20,361 nucleotides of DNA from contig JAQGAU010001239.1 in assembly GCA_034698045.1 (NCBI GenBank), forward strand, positions 1 to 20,361, written 5' to 3'. The notes under the pieces were generated by a model. It was not told where the DNA came from. It saw only the letters and a list, made by a program, of their open reading frames with translations, and searched no databases. This DNA is from Paramacrobiotus richtersi. Its lineage: Eukaryota > Tardigrada > Eutardigrada > Parachela > Macrobiotidae. Of this stretch, positions 10,117 through 19,440 are shown piece after piece (positions within the stretch are counted from its first letter, which is position 1; every line of letters starts with the position of its first letter). The position numbers and the translations under genes are program-made.

Positions 10117-11472
10117 CTAACACTGGCCTTGATGCACAATTCTTAGATCTGGAAAAAAATAAGCCAATCCATAAATCGTAAACGTAAATGGTGCACTGTA
10201 TACATGCATATTCTGACGTACTTGAATTTTTTGTTACCACTCGTTCACAGTCCACAAGGCATGGGTTGCTGTACGTTCTGTGGTCACTTCCGCAGACAGG
10301 CAAATAAATTTTGGTGCACATACATTCCTTAGGAATTGTGTCCTCCGCGTCTGAAATAAGAGAAATTAAACCTGTCAGTGTACTCGGTTACACAAGTATA
10401 CAACACATGGTTTTGGAACTTAGAAAAGAATATACTTGTGCTGTATACCAATTACCAAATCATGCTTTGTTCGTAAAATAAGCAAAACTTCTTGAAAGCA
10501 CATGAAAAATCGGTGCGTCGATATATCGATGATGTAGAAGCACATAATAGGTCGTTCAATATTTACATCGTTTCGCGTGTGCCTCCACTTTTTGTTTGTT
10601 TACTGTTTCGGTCTAATTGCAAACGTCGACAGTAGCTCGGCTAGTTAACAAGAGAAATGGGACAAAACAACCACTACAGTACATGACCCCAGATTTTGGA
10701 TGTGATCAATTAATACCAAACACCAATAGCTCGTTGCCGACCTAGAAAACTGGGTTAACATTCGCGTTAGATGGACTCGATGGATGGATGATACGGGACA
10801 CATCCCAGGTTTGCACTGCACTACAAGGTTGTCGAAAACTCGTAGTAAAAATGTTATGCACACCATTACAGTAGTCGGCAGAAATAAACCCAAAGTTAGA
10901 AAAATCTACACATTTTATTTCTTTTCGTACGTGCGGTTACCCATCTTTTTGTGATATTGTACACGTGAGCAAATGCATATCAATGCGGGACGCGAACTGC
11001 CGACATACATGCTGAAGCGTTTTGATAATTATTTTGTTGATTAAAAATCCGAGTCAATAACAAAAACTGGTAAAGCTGTTGCTTTCGCATCTGATATTAT
11101 TCTTGCTTCCAAGTCGTATTACAATCATGATTCACCTACGCTTCTCCTGGCTCCGTTGTACAAAACGACTTATCAGTAAGTACTGAATTTATTCTCACAT
11201 ATGCTATATTTATTGATTGGCATATCACATAATTATGTAATCGTTTTATATTCATAAACATGTGAAACCCGATTCGCATAAGAAATGTTTTTAATTTAAA
11301 AGTTAAGGGTGACACGACGTATACTATACTTCCGCTGTTACGTATTGCTTGCAACTGCTCTGTACAACGGCAATTCTGAGGATCATATCGATATAATTTT
11401 ATAAAAATAATTACCTGACGCGGTCACAAGGGACACTCCAATCACGAGAAACAGAACCGCCAACAACCGCAT
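10117..11472 (-). CDS. Secreted single-domain Kazal-type serine protease inhibitor (3 exons, 72 aa)
   Basis: Exons 11472-11415, 10350-10222 and 10148-10117; all joins are phase 1, total 219 nt ending in TAG. Exon 1 encodes a 19-residue signal peptide (MRLLAVLFLVIGVSLVTAS) and has A at -3. The mature chain of about 53 residues is one Kazal domain with six cysteines at 29, 31, 39, 50, 54 and 72. Spacings C2-x7-C3-x10-C4-x3-C5 are typical, and VCGSDHRTYSNPC carries the family core. C1-x-C2 is very short, as in non-classical Kazal proteins. By family numbering the reactive-site P1 residue is Lys33 (C-T-K), which predicts inhibition of trypsin-like enzymes. Expected disulfides are C1-C5, C2-C4 and C3-C6. 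The target protease, endogenous or foreign, cannot be told from sequence. The last exon, with only 10 codons, supplies C6. Confidence 0.92.
10351..11414 (-). other. Long first intron (1064 nt) of the Kazal gene
   Basis: The donor is CAG|GTAATT and the acceptor TTATTTCAG|ACG. It is by far the longest intron in a confidently modelled gene here and separates the signal-peptide exon from the inhibitor exon. It contains a perfect 10-bp inverted repeat (10391-10400 with 10431-10440) but no nested gene that I can recognise. Confidence 0.75.
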
Positions 11473-12754
11473 TGTGCCTGGAATGTGTAATAACTGTGCA
11501 AGCAAATCAAAAATCAAACAACACAGCTATAACAAGCAATGCGGCCAGTTAATGGCTACGTAATATATGGAAGCTTGCACATGCGAAAACTCTGCGGGCA
11601 TCTGTATCGCAGGCTCGAACTGATACTCTTGTTTGTAATCCTAATTATTGGAAACTTGCTGATAGTGTGAAGGTCAACGTTACGCATAAACTGCCATGAC
11701 TATCGAAATATTCAAGATTCGTTATCGGCTCTAATCATATCCCTAAAGAGTTATCGGTAGTGATTCCAGCTCATCGATATCCACGTATATTGATTATGCA
11801 TTTCTCCGCTCAACGGTATTGAAATGTATGCGTGAACTGACCGGAAGTTTTATACCTGCGTGTGCAGGTCGCTACCGATAACAACCACGGTCAATGGTTC
11901 TTTTGCACTGCAAATCATTTTGCCATATTGGCGAATTAAATAGCACCGTGGAGAAAAGCTGCATGCTTTCCGTAATACTGTGGTTTTGTTGTCCATAAAT
12001 CCAGCTGGTGATTTTGAAAACCACCCTCCTGGATCAAATTTTAATCAGCATTCTTAATTATAATAAAACCTGCATCCTCAGCTCAGGAAAACTTTTGATA
12101 TTGTCATGAACGTGGTGAGGTTTCCTATTATTACGGACTTTGATCTGGTTTAGACTGCTCTGAACATGCATACATCCTCACAGTAAACTAGTAATATTAT
12201 ACTGTAACACATTTGATTATTTTAATTAAATATGTTTAATTGTTATTAACAATTTGTTTGATAATTATTAAAAAAAATTGTTTGAATATTTTCGAATGGT
12301 TTTACGTATTTCAAAGTTTACTATTGCTGTCGATTATATTAACGGCGATCGAAACTAACTCACGTGGGGATGGCCATCAAGCTCTACCGATGGCACTGAT
12401 AGATACTATGGTAAACCGAGCGATTACTTTCTGGTTACTTTCCGATTAGTACAGCTTCATGCAACACAAAAATTACGTACGGGAAATACTGTCTTACGAT
12501 AGCATTAAATGATCTGCCAGTCCTTAGATATCTGAATATCTAGCCGGCAAAGACTACAAAAGCTGCTTCAAAACTAACATTTTAGACCCTTATGCAGAAT
12601 TTGAGGCTCGATTTACAAATGTAAAATTTCAAGTAAAGCTACGTACGAGAAGATAATTATATACATTGTGCCCAGTTTTGTGTCCGAAAAATTTAGATAT
12701 TCCCTTATTTTAACGTAATGTATATTTTGGTTACTGTAAATTTTCGGAATTCCG
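11473..12754. other. Intergenic, AT-rich; possible short signal-peptide-like frame
   Basis: This is the upstream flank of the Kazal gene. A plus-strand frame from ATG 12240 encodes a hydrophobic run (LLLLSIILTAIE) and meets a GTAAAC donor at 12411 after 57 codons. I could not find a downstream exon in the matching phase, so I do not call it a gene. Confidence 0.4.
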
Positions 12755-12757
12755 GCC

Positions 12758-12788
12758 ACGCTTTCGGTTACGCTTTCGGTTTCGGTTA
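12758..12788. repeat. Short tandem repeat ACGCTTTCGGTT x2 plus partial unit
   Basis: Two perfect 12-bp copies lie at 12758-12769 and 12770-12781, followed by a partial TTCGGTTA. It is noncoding on both strands as far as I can see. Confidence 0.8.
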
Positions 12789-12825
12789 ACTATCTGCTTT
12801 CGGGCCACTGCACTACGCTCTCCAT

Positions 12826-12866
12826 ATTTGTAGCTACCGGCCATCCTTTTTGTTGTAGCTACAAAT
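12826..12866. repeat. 12-bp perfect inverted repeat
   Basis: ATTTGTAGCTAC at 12826-12837 is the exact reverse complement of 12855-12866, with a 17-nt loop. The right arm contains the TAG stop of the candidate exon at 13047-12859. Confidence 0.8.
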
Positions 12867-13047
12867 TTACTTGTGGTAACACTGATACTGTAAAATCCAT
12901 ATCTCTAAAAAGTGTAAGTGCGTCTCGTAGCGTTTCCATGGACGGTACCTGGTAATCATCTACCAAAGTGTTGCATTTGTCGACGTCTTGCTTATAAAAG
13001 TAGCGCATGTTGCATTGTTCTGGATCTGTTTGTTCTGGTAGAATCTG
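12859..13047 (-). CDS. Candidate terminal exon of an unidentified gene
   Basis: The minus strand is open for 62 codons to a TAG, preceded by a strong acceptor (TTTATTTTATTACAG). The encoded peptide is protein-like, with two close cysteines (CNMRYFYKQDVDKC), acidic and aromatic residues and an amphipathic LRDALTLFRDMDF stretch. It contains no long hydrophobic or low-complexity run. There is an alternative GTAAAT donor at 12870. No upstream exon could be linked with confidence; a weak signal-like frame (MMIPVITIMWCW) lies near 13815 on the same strand. I recognise no family. The opposite strand has a competing short exon-like stretch (TACAAATTT to AAAAGT|GTAAGT), so the strand itself is uncertain. 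Confidence 0.3.
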   Translation of the reverse strand, partial: QILPEQTDPEQCNMRYFYKQDVDKCNTLVDDYQVPSMETLRDALTLFRDMDFTVSVLPQVNL

Positions 13048-14247
13048 CTGTAATAAAATAAACCCCCGCGGAATTCTTTATAATATACAGTACGTTTTTT
13101 ATTAGTTATCCCCACTTTGCGTGCACTGTAAATAGAATTAACCAGTTATGTAAGTGTTAAAGGTTAGTGCCATAGGTTAACGTAGCATAAGGTCAGACCA
13201 GTATAAAAGTAATATCTGACAGTTGCCGTTTGCAGCTGCAGTGCACACTGGAAGAGGTAGATTTTGTGACAGGTTGTGCTCATCACGCTGATTTAAACTC
13301 CACAACCGAATTACTATAGTTATCGGTTTTGTAAAATACAATACGGCAAAGGAGTCTTGCTATCAGTTTGGTTGTTGTATTCATCTTTCTTGTACCTGAC
13401 CTTATAATATTATGGCTTCGTTATAGTCGAAATAAGCAAACGCATACGTAGATGCATTTGCCTTTATTGGGGTTGTTTCCTTAAACTTTATTGGAATTGT
13501 GCATAAACACATTCAAAAGCACTTGTAGTTTGGTTACAAACTTTTTTTAGACCTTTTTTCTAACTAAAGATTAGCTCGACAGTGCGGTGCTGCTGTACAG
13601 CTTACAATTCAAACAACGAGAATAAAAGTCATGCAACAGGCGAATCGTTGTGGTCATTCTGCATTCACAAAATTACAACTGATAGCCATCGAACAAACAA
13701 ATATAGTATTTGATAAATCAAGTCGCGCACATGATCGGCTACCATATGGTCGAACGTTATGGCTGACAGTGTTGCGTGACCAGCACCACATTATTGTAAT
13801 CACCGGAATCATCATAATAAAAACCTCAAGCTTATCAAGTGAAATCTGGATTCTGGCCAATTAAAACTCGTGCTTTTTTCATATAAGTTATGCGGGAACC
13901 GTTTTTGCCATATATACGTAGTACTCAGCTTTCCGCACGCATTATAATATAAGAACATGAGCTGTGAAGTTAAACTCGAATTTTGTAACTTAATTTTGTG
14001 GCTAGCGTCCCTATAGATATTCCGTAGTTTATAAGTTTTACGTCTTCTGTTGCTTTGTTGTTGCTTTTTGAGTTGGTCTATAACTAATATTTTTATATCC
14101 AGATATCGACGCATCGATCTAACAGTTTCATGAACAATAAAATGTTGGAGTTACGATTAATACAGTACTGACTGTGATCAGCTGTCAACATACAGTCAAT
14201 TTGTATTACAAAATTGGAAACCGGTGTTTTCAGTGGACTGGTTACAA
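13048..14247. other. Intergenic; 5' flank of the PAN-like receptor gene
   Basis: No gene is supported. Open frames of 68-100 codons on the minus strand around 13650-14114 and one of 77 on the plus strand overlap each other and lack motifs. A plausible acceptor (GTGTTTTCAG at about 14224-14233) just before the receptor ATG suggests a spliced 5' leader, with its first exon somewhere in this stretch. Confidence 0.4.
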
Positions 14248-17200
14248 ATGGCTTCCTTTCTCAATACTTTGATGGTATTGATGAATTACGCCAGTGGCCA
14301 GCAAGTGGACGGAAGGCAGTATCTGCCGGTTCCCGAGCAGTTCACGGCCAAAGTGGAAGTGGTCCTACTCAACCAGAATCTCGTGGAGGAATTCCATATC
14401 ACGTATGACCGGGATCTCAATCTAGTCAAATATGAATACACATTGGACAATAAAGTGCCGCCATATTACACCATTAATCCCATGAAGACTACCTGGGATT
14501 TCAATACCGGTAAATATTGATACTACCTATGCTGTAATGACAACGATGCATCAAAAATTCAGTTTATTTTATAAATTAATTAATGATAGGTTTACTACAC
14601 ACTCTGTTATGGTGAAGTGCCATGGTGGTTCATTTCAATATACAACGTATTTACGTCACTAAAGCTGCTAACATGTGCAATCTGCATAAACTTATAATAA
14701 TTCGTTTTTACATGGCTGTTACTGTCTACTTGTAGAAACGATGTACGACATGGACACAACGACAAATCTTTGCAGCATTAATTATTTCGACAACGGAACC
14801 AGTTATGACATTACAGCCCATGCACTGTTGCGAATGTTGGATCCTGCACAACTATTTTCGACCAGTTCCATGCTAAAATTCATTAAAAAGGTACAAATTT
14901 TAAAGCAACAACATTATTTTTTTATTGCTATGAAGCTTTGTGTTAATTAAAACGTTTCGTTTCCTATATAGTTGTTATACGCAAAACTGTGTTTAGGATC
15001 TAACACGAGGCATGCAGTCCGACGTATGGTCAACCGATATGGACGATTTCTATCTAGCCGGATATGGTTACCATCCAACCCGGCACACTCTACGCACTCT
15101 GGCCAGCACAGTCCGGAAGTACTACAAAGGAGCAGACCGACAAGGCGTACTACTGCAGCGCGCTATTTATCTAAAGGAACAAAATGAGACAGCCGATCCC
15201 GTTGTGACGATTAATTATTTTGATTTTGACGCTCCTGCCAGCCCCAAAATGTATGACTTTAGTGTGCTATCATGTGTCAGTAATGTCAAAACCGAACCGA
15301 CGGAAGAGATTATGGTACGTTTTCCGGGAACGAGAACCAGTGCCAGTATGACCCTTGTGGCGATGGATCAAGAACCAGCAATCGTTAAACTTAGGAGACA
15401 GATGTGGAAAGATATGACGACAGCTATGGGAATATCTCCCTTGCGAAGCATTGGTAAAACTTGAAATGTTATTGCTTAAAACATTTTTATCAGTGAATAG
15501 TAAGATATTAATATTATTTAACATTTTTAGGTAATTTTTGGAGTTGGGATGACTGGAACAGCTACTTCACAACGGTGATTCTACCGCGCCCGAATCCTAC
15601 TAGTTTCTATGATAAATTAATCGGAACAGCCCCTGTCCGATTCCAAGGAATCGGAGTGCAGGAGTCGAACGGCGGTCGCGCTTACGAACTCGGATTCCAG
15701 ATGCTTATTCAGACGTGCGCGGAACGCTGCATGTCCGACAAAAGTTGTAAACAGTTCGCTTGGTGCCCGGGCAACTCCAGTTGGAAAATGTACACTTGTG
15801 TCCTGCAGCCGGATACCAATGTGGCTGGTGTTAGTGAGAAAAATATCCTCAACAACTGCGAATTTTATCGAGGTATACAACGAGAATCAGATCTAACTGT
15901 GGATTCTTAATTTCGGTTACAAAAATTCGTATAATAAAACCACGTATCCAAGATTGAGAAACTTTATTATTTTTACGTTTCTTTTCGTAGGAAAATATTC
16001 GGATAAAGGAGGTCAACCTGACGTGACGGAAGCACTGGACACGCTGGGCCAGTTAATCATTCAAAAGCGCTTCAGCATTAAAATGGCCGGTGGGAAACTG
16101 CTGGCTGCCGATCAACTCCGAAGAAATGTTTCACTCATGTCGACGACCAAAGGAGGTAAAAACTGTAAAAGGTTATTTAATTATAAATATTTTGGTGAAT
16201 TTGGACAATAAAGTCGTTACGATCAATACAACGGCATATACATATGTCCGTACAAAATCCCAATATATACCGGTATGGTACGCCGTACGCGTTGAGAGTG
16301 CCTTGAAATGTTTCGTTATTGAAATATCGTACTGCCAATATACACTGGTATCTTTAGTTATCGAAATAATGTACCTAACAGATCTTTTTTTCTAGAAAAA
16401 CAAGCCGAAACATTCACTCTCTACAAACCTTACTCGGTACTAAAAACCGCCCGGGTGACCTTTAACAAACTAACAAACAAGCAATGTATGGATAAGTGTG
16501 TGGCAGAAGACCGCTTTGTATGTCAGTCCATCTCCATTTGTGGATATGGAGACTGCTCGTTGACCGAGTACCACGGGGACGAGATATTGGTTAAAGGCGG
16601 TGATATTCTTGCCAATCACTCCCATTGTGCTATTTGGACCCGTATGTACAATGCCGTCTCAAAGCAAATAAACCTCTAATAACCATTTACACGTTTGACA
16701 TAGGTGTATGGACCAATGAATACATCAAGATTTCACCAGCTTTTTTCCGCTCACTGCCACCAGTGACTTCCTCAACAGACTTGACCTTTGTGGAAAAAGA
16801 AGAAACGTGCGCAAAGCAGTGCTCCTTCTCATCAGCAGCGGATGATTGCGAATCTTTCGTGTTCTGCCCAAAAGATCAGTCTGGAAAATCCACATGTACA
16901 TTGTATAATCAGCATGTTTTTGATCAGCCTATCGAGAACCCGGCGGAAGAAAGCAGCAATATAACTTGTTCTTATTATACTCGTAAGTAACCTTACGTTC
17001 ATCCCGTAATCTTATTAACGTGCAGTTTCTTCTGTTTGGTAATAAAAATGCTGGTTTTTTTGCATGCTCACCTTTTCGTGAACGGGATTCCTTTACAGAG
17101 AATTATTTATCCAGTTTCAAATCCCTGCATGGGTTATCATTGACCAAGCGTAGTGACCACGAAATTGCCGAAATCGAAGTATCCGCTCGACTGGGCGACT

Positions 17201-18067
17201 GGCGGTGCGCTAAAGCTTGCATCGACATCTTGGGCGATAATGGCTGCCTGTCCATGGAAGTTTGTTCGGGCAACACCGGAAACATTGCACGCGGTTCGGA
17301 TTCTACACAACGGTGTCGGTTTTCATCGGTTTATGTCACAACTAACAACAAAAAACCATCCAACATTACATATTCCAATGGTGACTGCACCGTGTATTCA
17401 CGTAAGTTGTTACGTTTTACGGAATCGCCAGAGCGGTATTTTCCGCAAAAGCTGCGGTTTATGCAACTATCGTTATGTAATTGTAGGTAGATAGACATCT
17501 AACGGATTGATTATGATTATATAATTTTGATCAACTTAAGGATACAGCAACCAATAATACACGTAATATTCAAAACAACTATTACTCATGGTCGTTAACA
17601 GTACCACGAACACAAAGGTCAGTAATTTTGCACTTATCAAGTGGAAAAGTTATGTTAATTGTCTAAAGGCATCAAAATTCGAAATGTCTATGCTAGTTTT
17701 TTGTAATTCGTGACAATAAGCGATACATTTATCAGAAAGTTTCTCAGTGTATATGAAGAACCTGAAGTTAACAGAATTTGACCTTTCTACAGGCACAAAG
17801 TACCTGGATGGAAGTCCGGTTACTGCGCGAACAAGCGCAAGTCTAAAAATCAACAAACTCGATAAACGCGCCGATATCATCACCCAAGTGTGCGTCGCCG
17901 GCGGTCACGGCTATTCCGCAACGGAAATGACGATACTTGCGCTGAGTATGCTCGTGGCCGGTTGCGGTATTGTTGCGATTGTGTTTTTTGTCACCAAGCG
18001 GTTTGCTCCCGTGAGGGATATCGGCTTTCGACGTTTTTCCGATGTGAAAGCATCTGAATCACAGTAA
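14248..18067 (+). CDS. Type I membrane protein with four PAN/Apple-like modules (9 exons, 827 aa)
   Basis: Exons: 14248-14509, 14736-14890, 14997-15453, 15531-15872, 15991-16155, 16396-16641, 16704-16982, 17099-17401, 17793-18067; 2484 nt, all phases close. A short signal peptide (about residues 1-17) leads into a region of about 290 residues with blocks such as RGMQSDVWSTDMDDF and PKMYDFSVLSC. These are reminiscent of metazoan LolA-like domains (tentative). Exons 4, 6, 7 and 8 each carry one six-cysteine module: C-x3-C-x(5-8)-C-x5-C-x(4-16)-C...C-x-x-(Y/W). This is PAN/Apple-like and probably binds protein or carbohydrate outside the cell. One membrane helix (about 783-803) is followed by a 24-residue basic tail. 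Several N-glycosylation sequons are present. The ligand is unknown. An upstream GTG at 14224 in the same frame is not a likely start; ATG 14248 directly precedes the hydrophobic leader. Confidence 0.88.
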
Positions 18068-19143
18068 TGCTTGTCTGTAAATTATATACTGTGTAAATAG
18101 TTTCTTTTTGTACTGTATTGCGTGAGAAACTTTGCCCATGGTTTTTGGGGTTAAATTTTGTATATAGTTGCGGACGATTAAGCATTTTTCAGCTGCACAA
18201 TTTATTTTGTCATGTTCGAAGATATATCGACATACGGTCACATACCTGTTGTTTTGCTGAACTAATGATATTTGTTAATTTAATTAATTATTTGTATCGA
18301 TAACTGATGTAATAGATAATGATCGGACTTTTGTGTGGTTACGCCGAGTTATGTTGTGGGTTTGGTACGCGCGTCATTAATTTGTAGCGTGAAATTCAAG
18401 AAGTGGAATCATACAGATACACGATGGCTCGATTAGATTAATCGTACAACCCCAAGCCCATCTGGATACAGTTTTTCGAACTTTAATTTTGTCTACAAGA
18501 CATCATGACCTGTTAAATTTTCGCATCCAGTTTTCGCTCGTCTAGCTGCACCGAATTAACCAACCGGCTCTGCGCGCTAAAACTGCTGAATCCGCAGATC
18601 AGACTACGGGTTTCTCAATAAAGTAGAAGTAGTCAAAAGAAAAAAAAAAGAAAAACGGGAACATGCGCTCGAAGAAAAAATACGAAACATATTCACGAAT
18701 ACGCAAACCAAAAAGAAATACGTCGTTACAATGTGCATCATATTTATCACGACCGGCCGCAAAATTGTCAGCTGTATCCGACGATCCGACGACGATCAAC
18801 CCATGTACTACTGGTACCGGTACTTCATCCCGTCTGCACCTGCAAAAAAGTCAACAGAATAATTGATAAGCTGAAAACCAGAATCTGAATGCCTAGAGCG
18901 TATTGGCCAACAAACTACCTAGTTCGATTTGTTAGAGCGGACGCACCCATCAGTACATGTACATGCAAGATCACATGACGGGCCGTATGTGCTAAAGAAG
19001 CATTACGAGATTCCGATCCATAAGGTAATTTTTACCATTTAACACAACAGCAGACATAAGGACGTAGAAATCATTTTTTTAATTGCAAGGCAAAACCAGA
19101 GGCCGACATTACGGTCAACAGAATCAGAAGGGAAACATACCAT
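18068..19143. other. 3' region of the receptor gene and flank of the RRM frame; no gene recognised
   Basis: An AATAAA at 18617-18622 on the plus strand is a possible poly(A) signal 550 nt after the receptor stop. A plus-strand frame open from 18590 to TAA 18860-18862 is Lys-rich at its start and lacks an early ATG. A purine-only tract lies around 18635-18655. I see no RNA gene. Confidence 0.4.
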
Positions 19144-19440
19144 TTAATGGAAGTCAAAGTGTTGAGCGTAGCGGGTCCGGATCTGCATTCTCCCCCAGAC
19201 AAATCCATCCAAACGTTCCACGATCTTGGTGGCGGTTTCTTGGTCAACATTCAACAAGGCACGGCAGTTACAGTAATACACGGTACCATTCGGGCGACGG
19301 CGCTGATCCGAAAGGATCCGACTACGATGCTGCGGATCAACATGGTCAAAGCCCAACTGACCGAAGCCAAACACCATAATCATATCTTCCTCCGTTACCC
19401 ATACTGCCAGCTTATTCACTACGACCCAACGCATATCCAT
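19144..19440 (-). CDS. RRM-like small RNA-binding protein (98 aa, single coding exon)
   Basis: The ORF runs ATG 19440 to TAA with no intron. Elements of an RNA recognition motif occur in order and at normal spacing. Beta-1/RNP2-like WVVVNKLAV is followed by helix TEEDMIMVFGFGQLGF, matching the TEEDLxxxFxxFG pattern. Beta-3/RNP1-like NGTVYYCNC comes next, then helix DQETATKIVERLDGFVW and beta-4 GRMQIRTRYA. The RNP motifs are divergent: tyrosines occupy the middle of RNP1 but the flanking aromatics are missing, so RNA contact may be altered. The protein is essentially only the RRM. A good acceptor (TTAATTCCTGTTAG|GC) ends 9 bases before the ATG, with an in-frame TAG at its end. This suggests a 5'-leader intron, or an upstream coding exon joined in this frame. 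Two plus-strand frames overlap and are treated as shadows. No specific orthologue is recognised. Confidence 0.62.
   Translation of the reverse strand: MDMRWVVVNKLAVWVTEEDMIMVFGFGQLGFDHVDPQHRSRILSDQRRRPNGTVYYCNCRALLNVDQETATKIVERLDGFVWGRMQIRTRYAQHFDFH

Noticed and set aside
14224-14247. Upstream GTG as start of the PAN-like receptor
   Set aside because: A GTG start is improbable in an animal gene; ATG 14248 directly precedes the hydrophobic leader, and the upstream codons span a likely splice acceptor.
18590-18862. 91-codon plus-strand frame with Lys-rich start and a YYWYRYF segment
   Set aside because: No early ATG, no convincing acceptor, no family recognised, and it begins in a purine-only tract that removes stops by composition.
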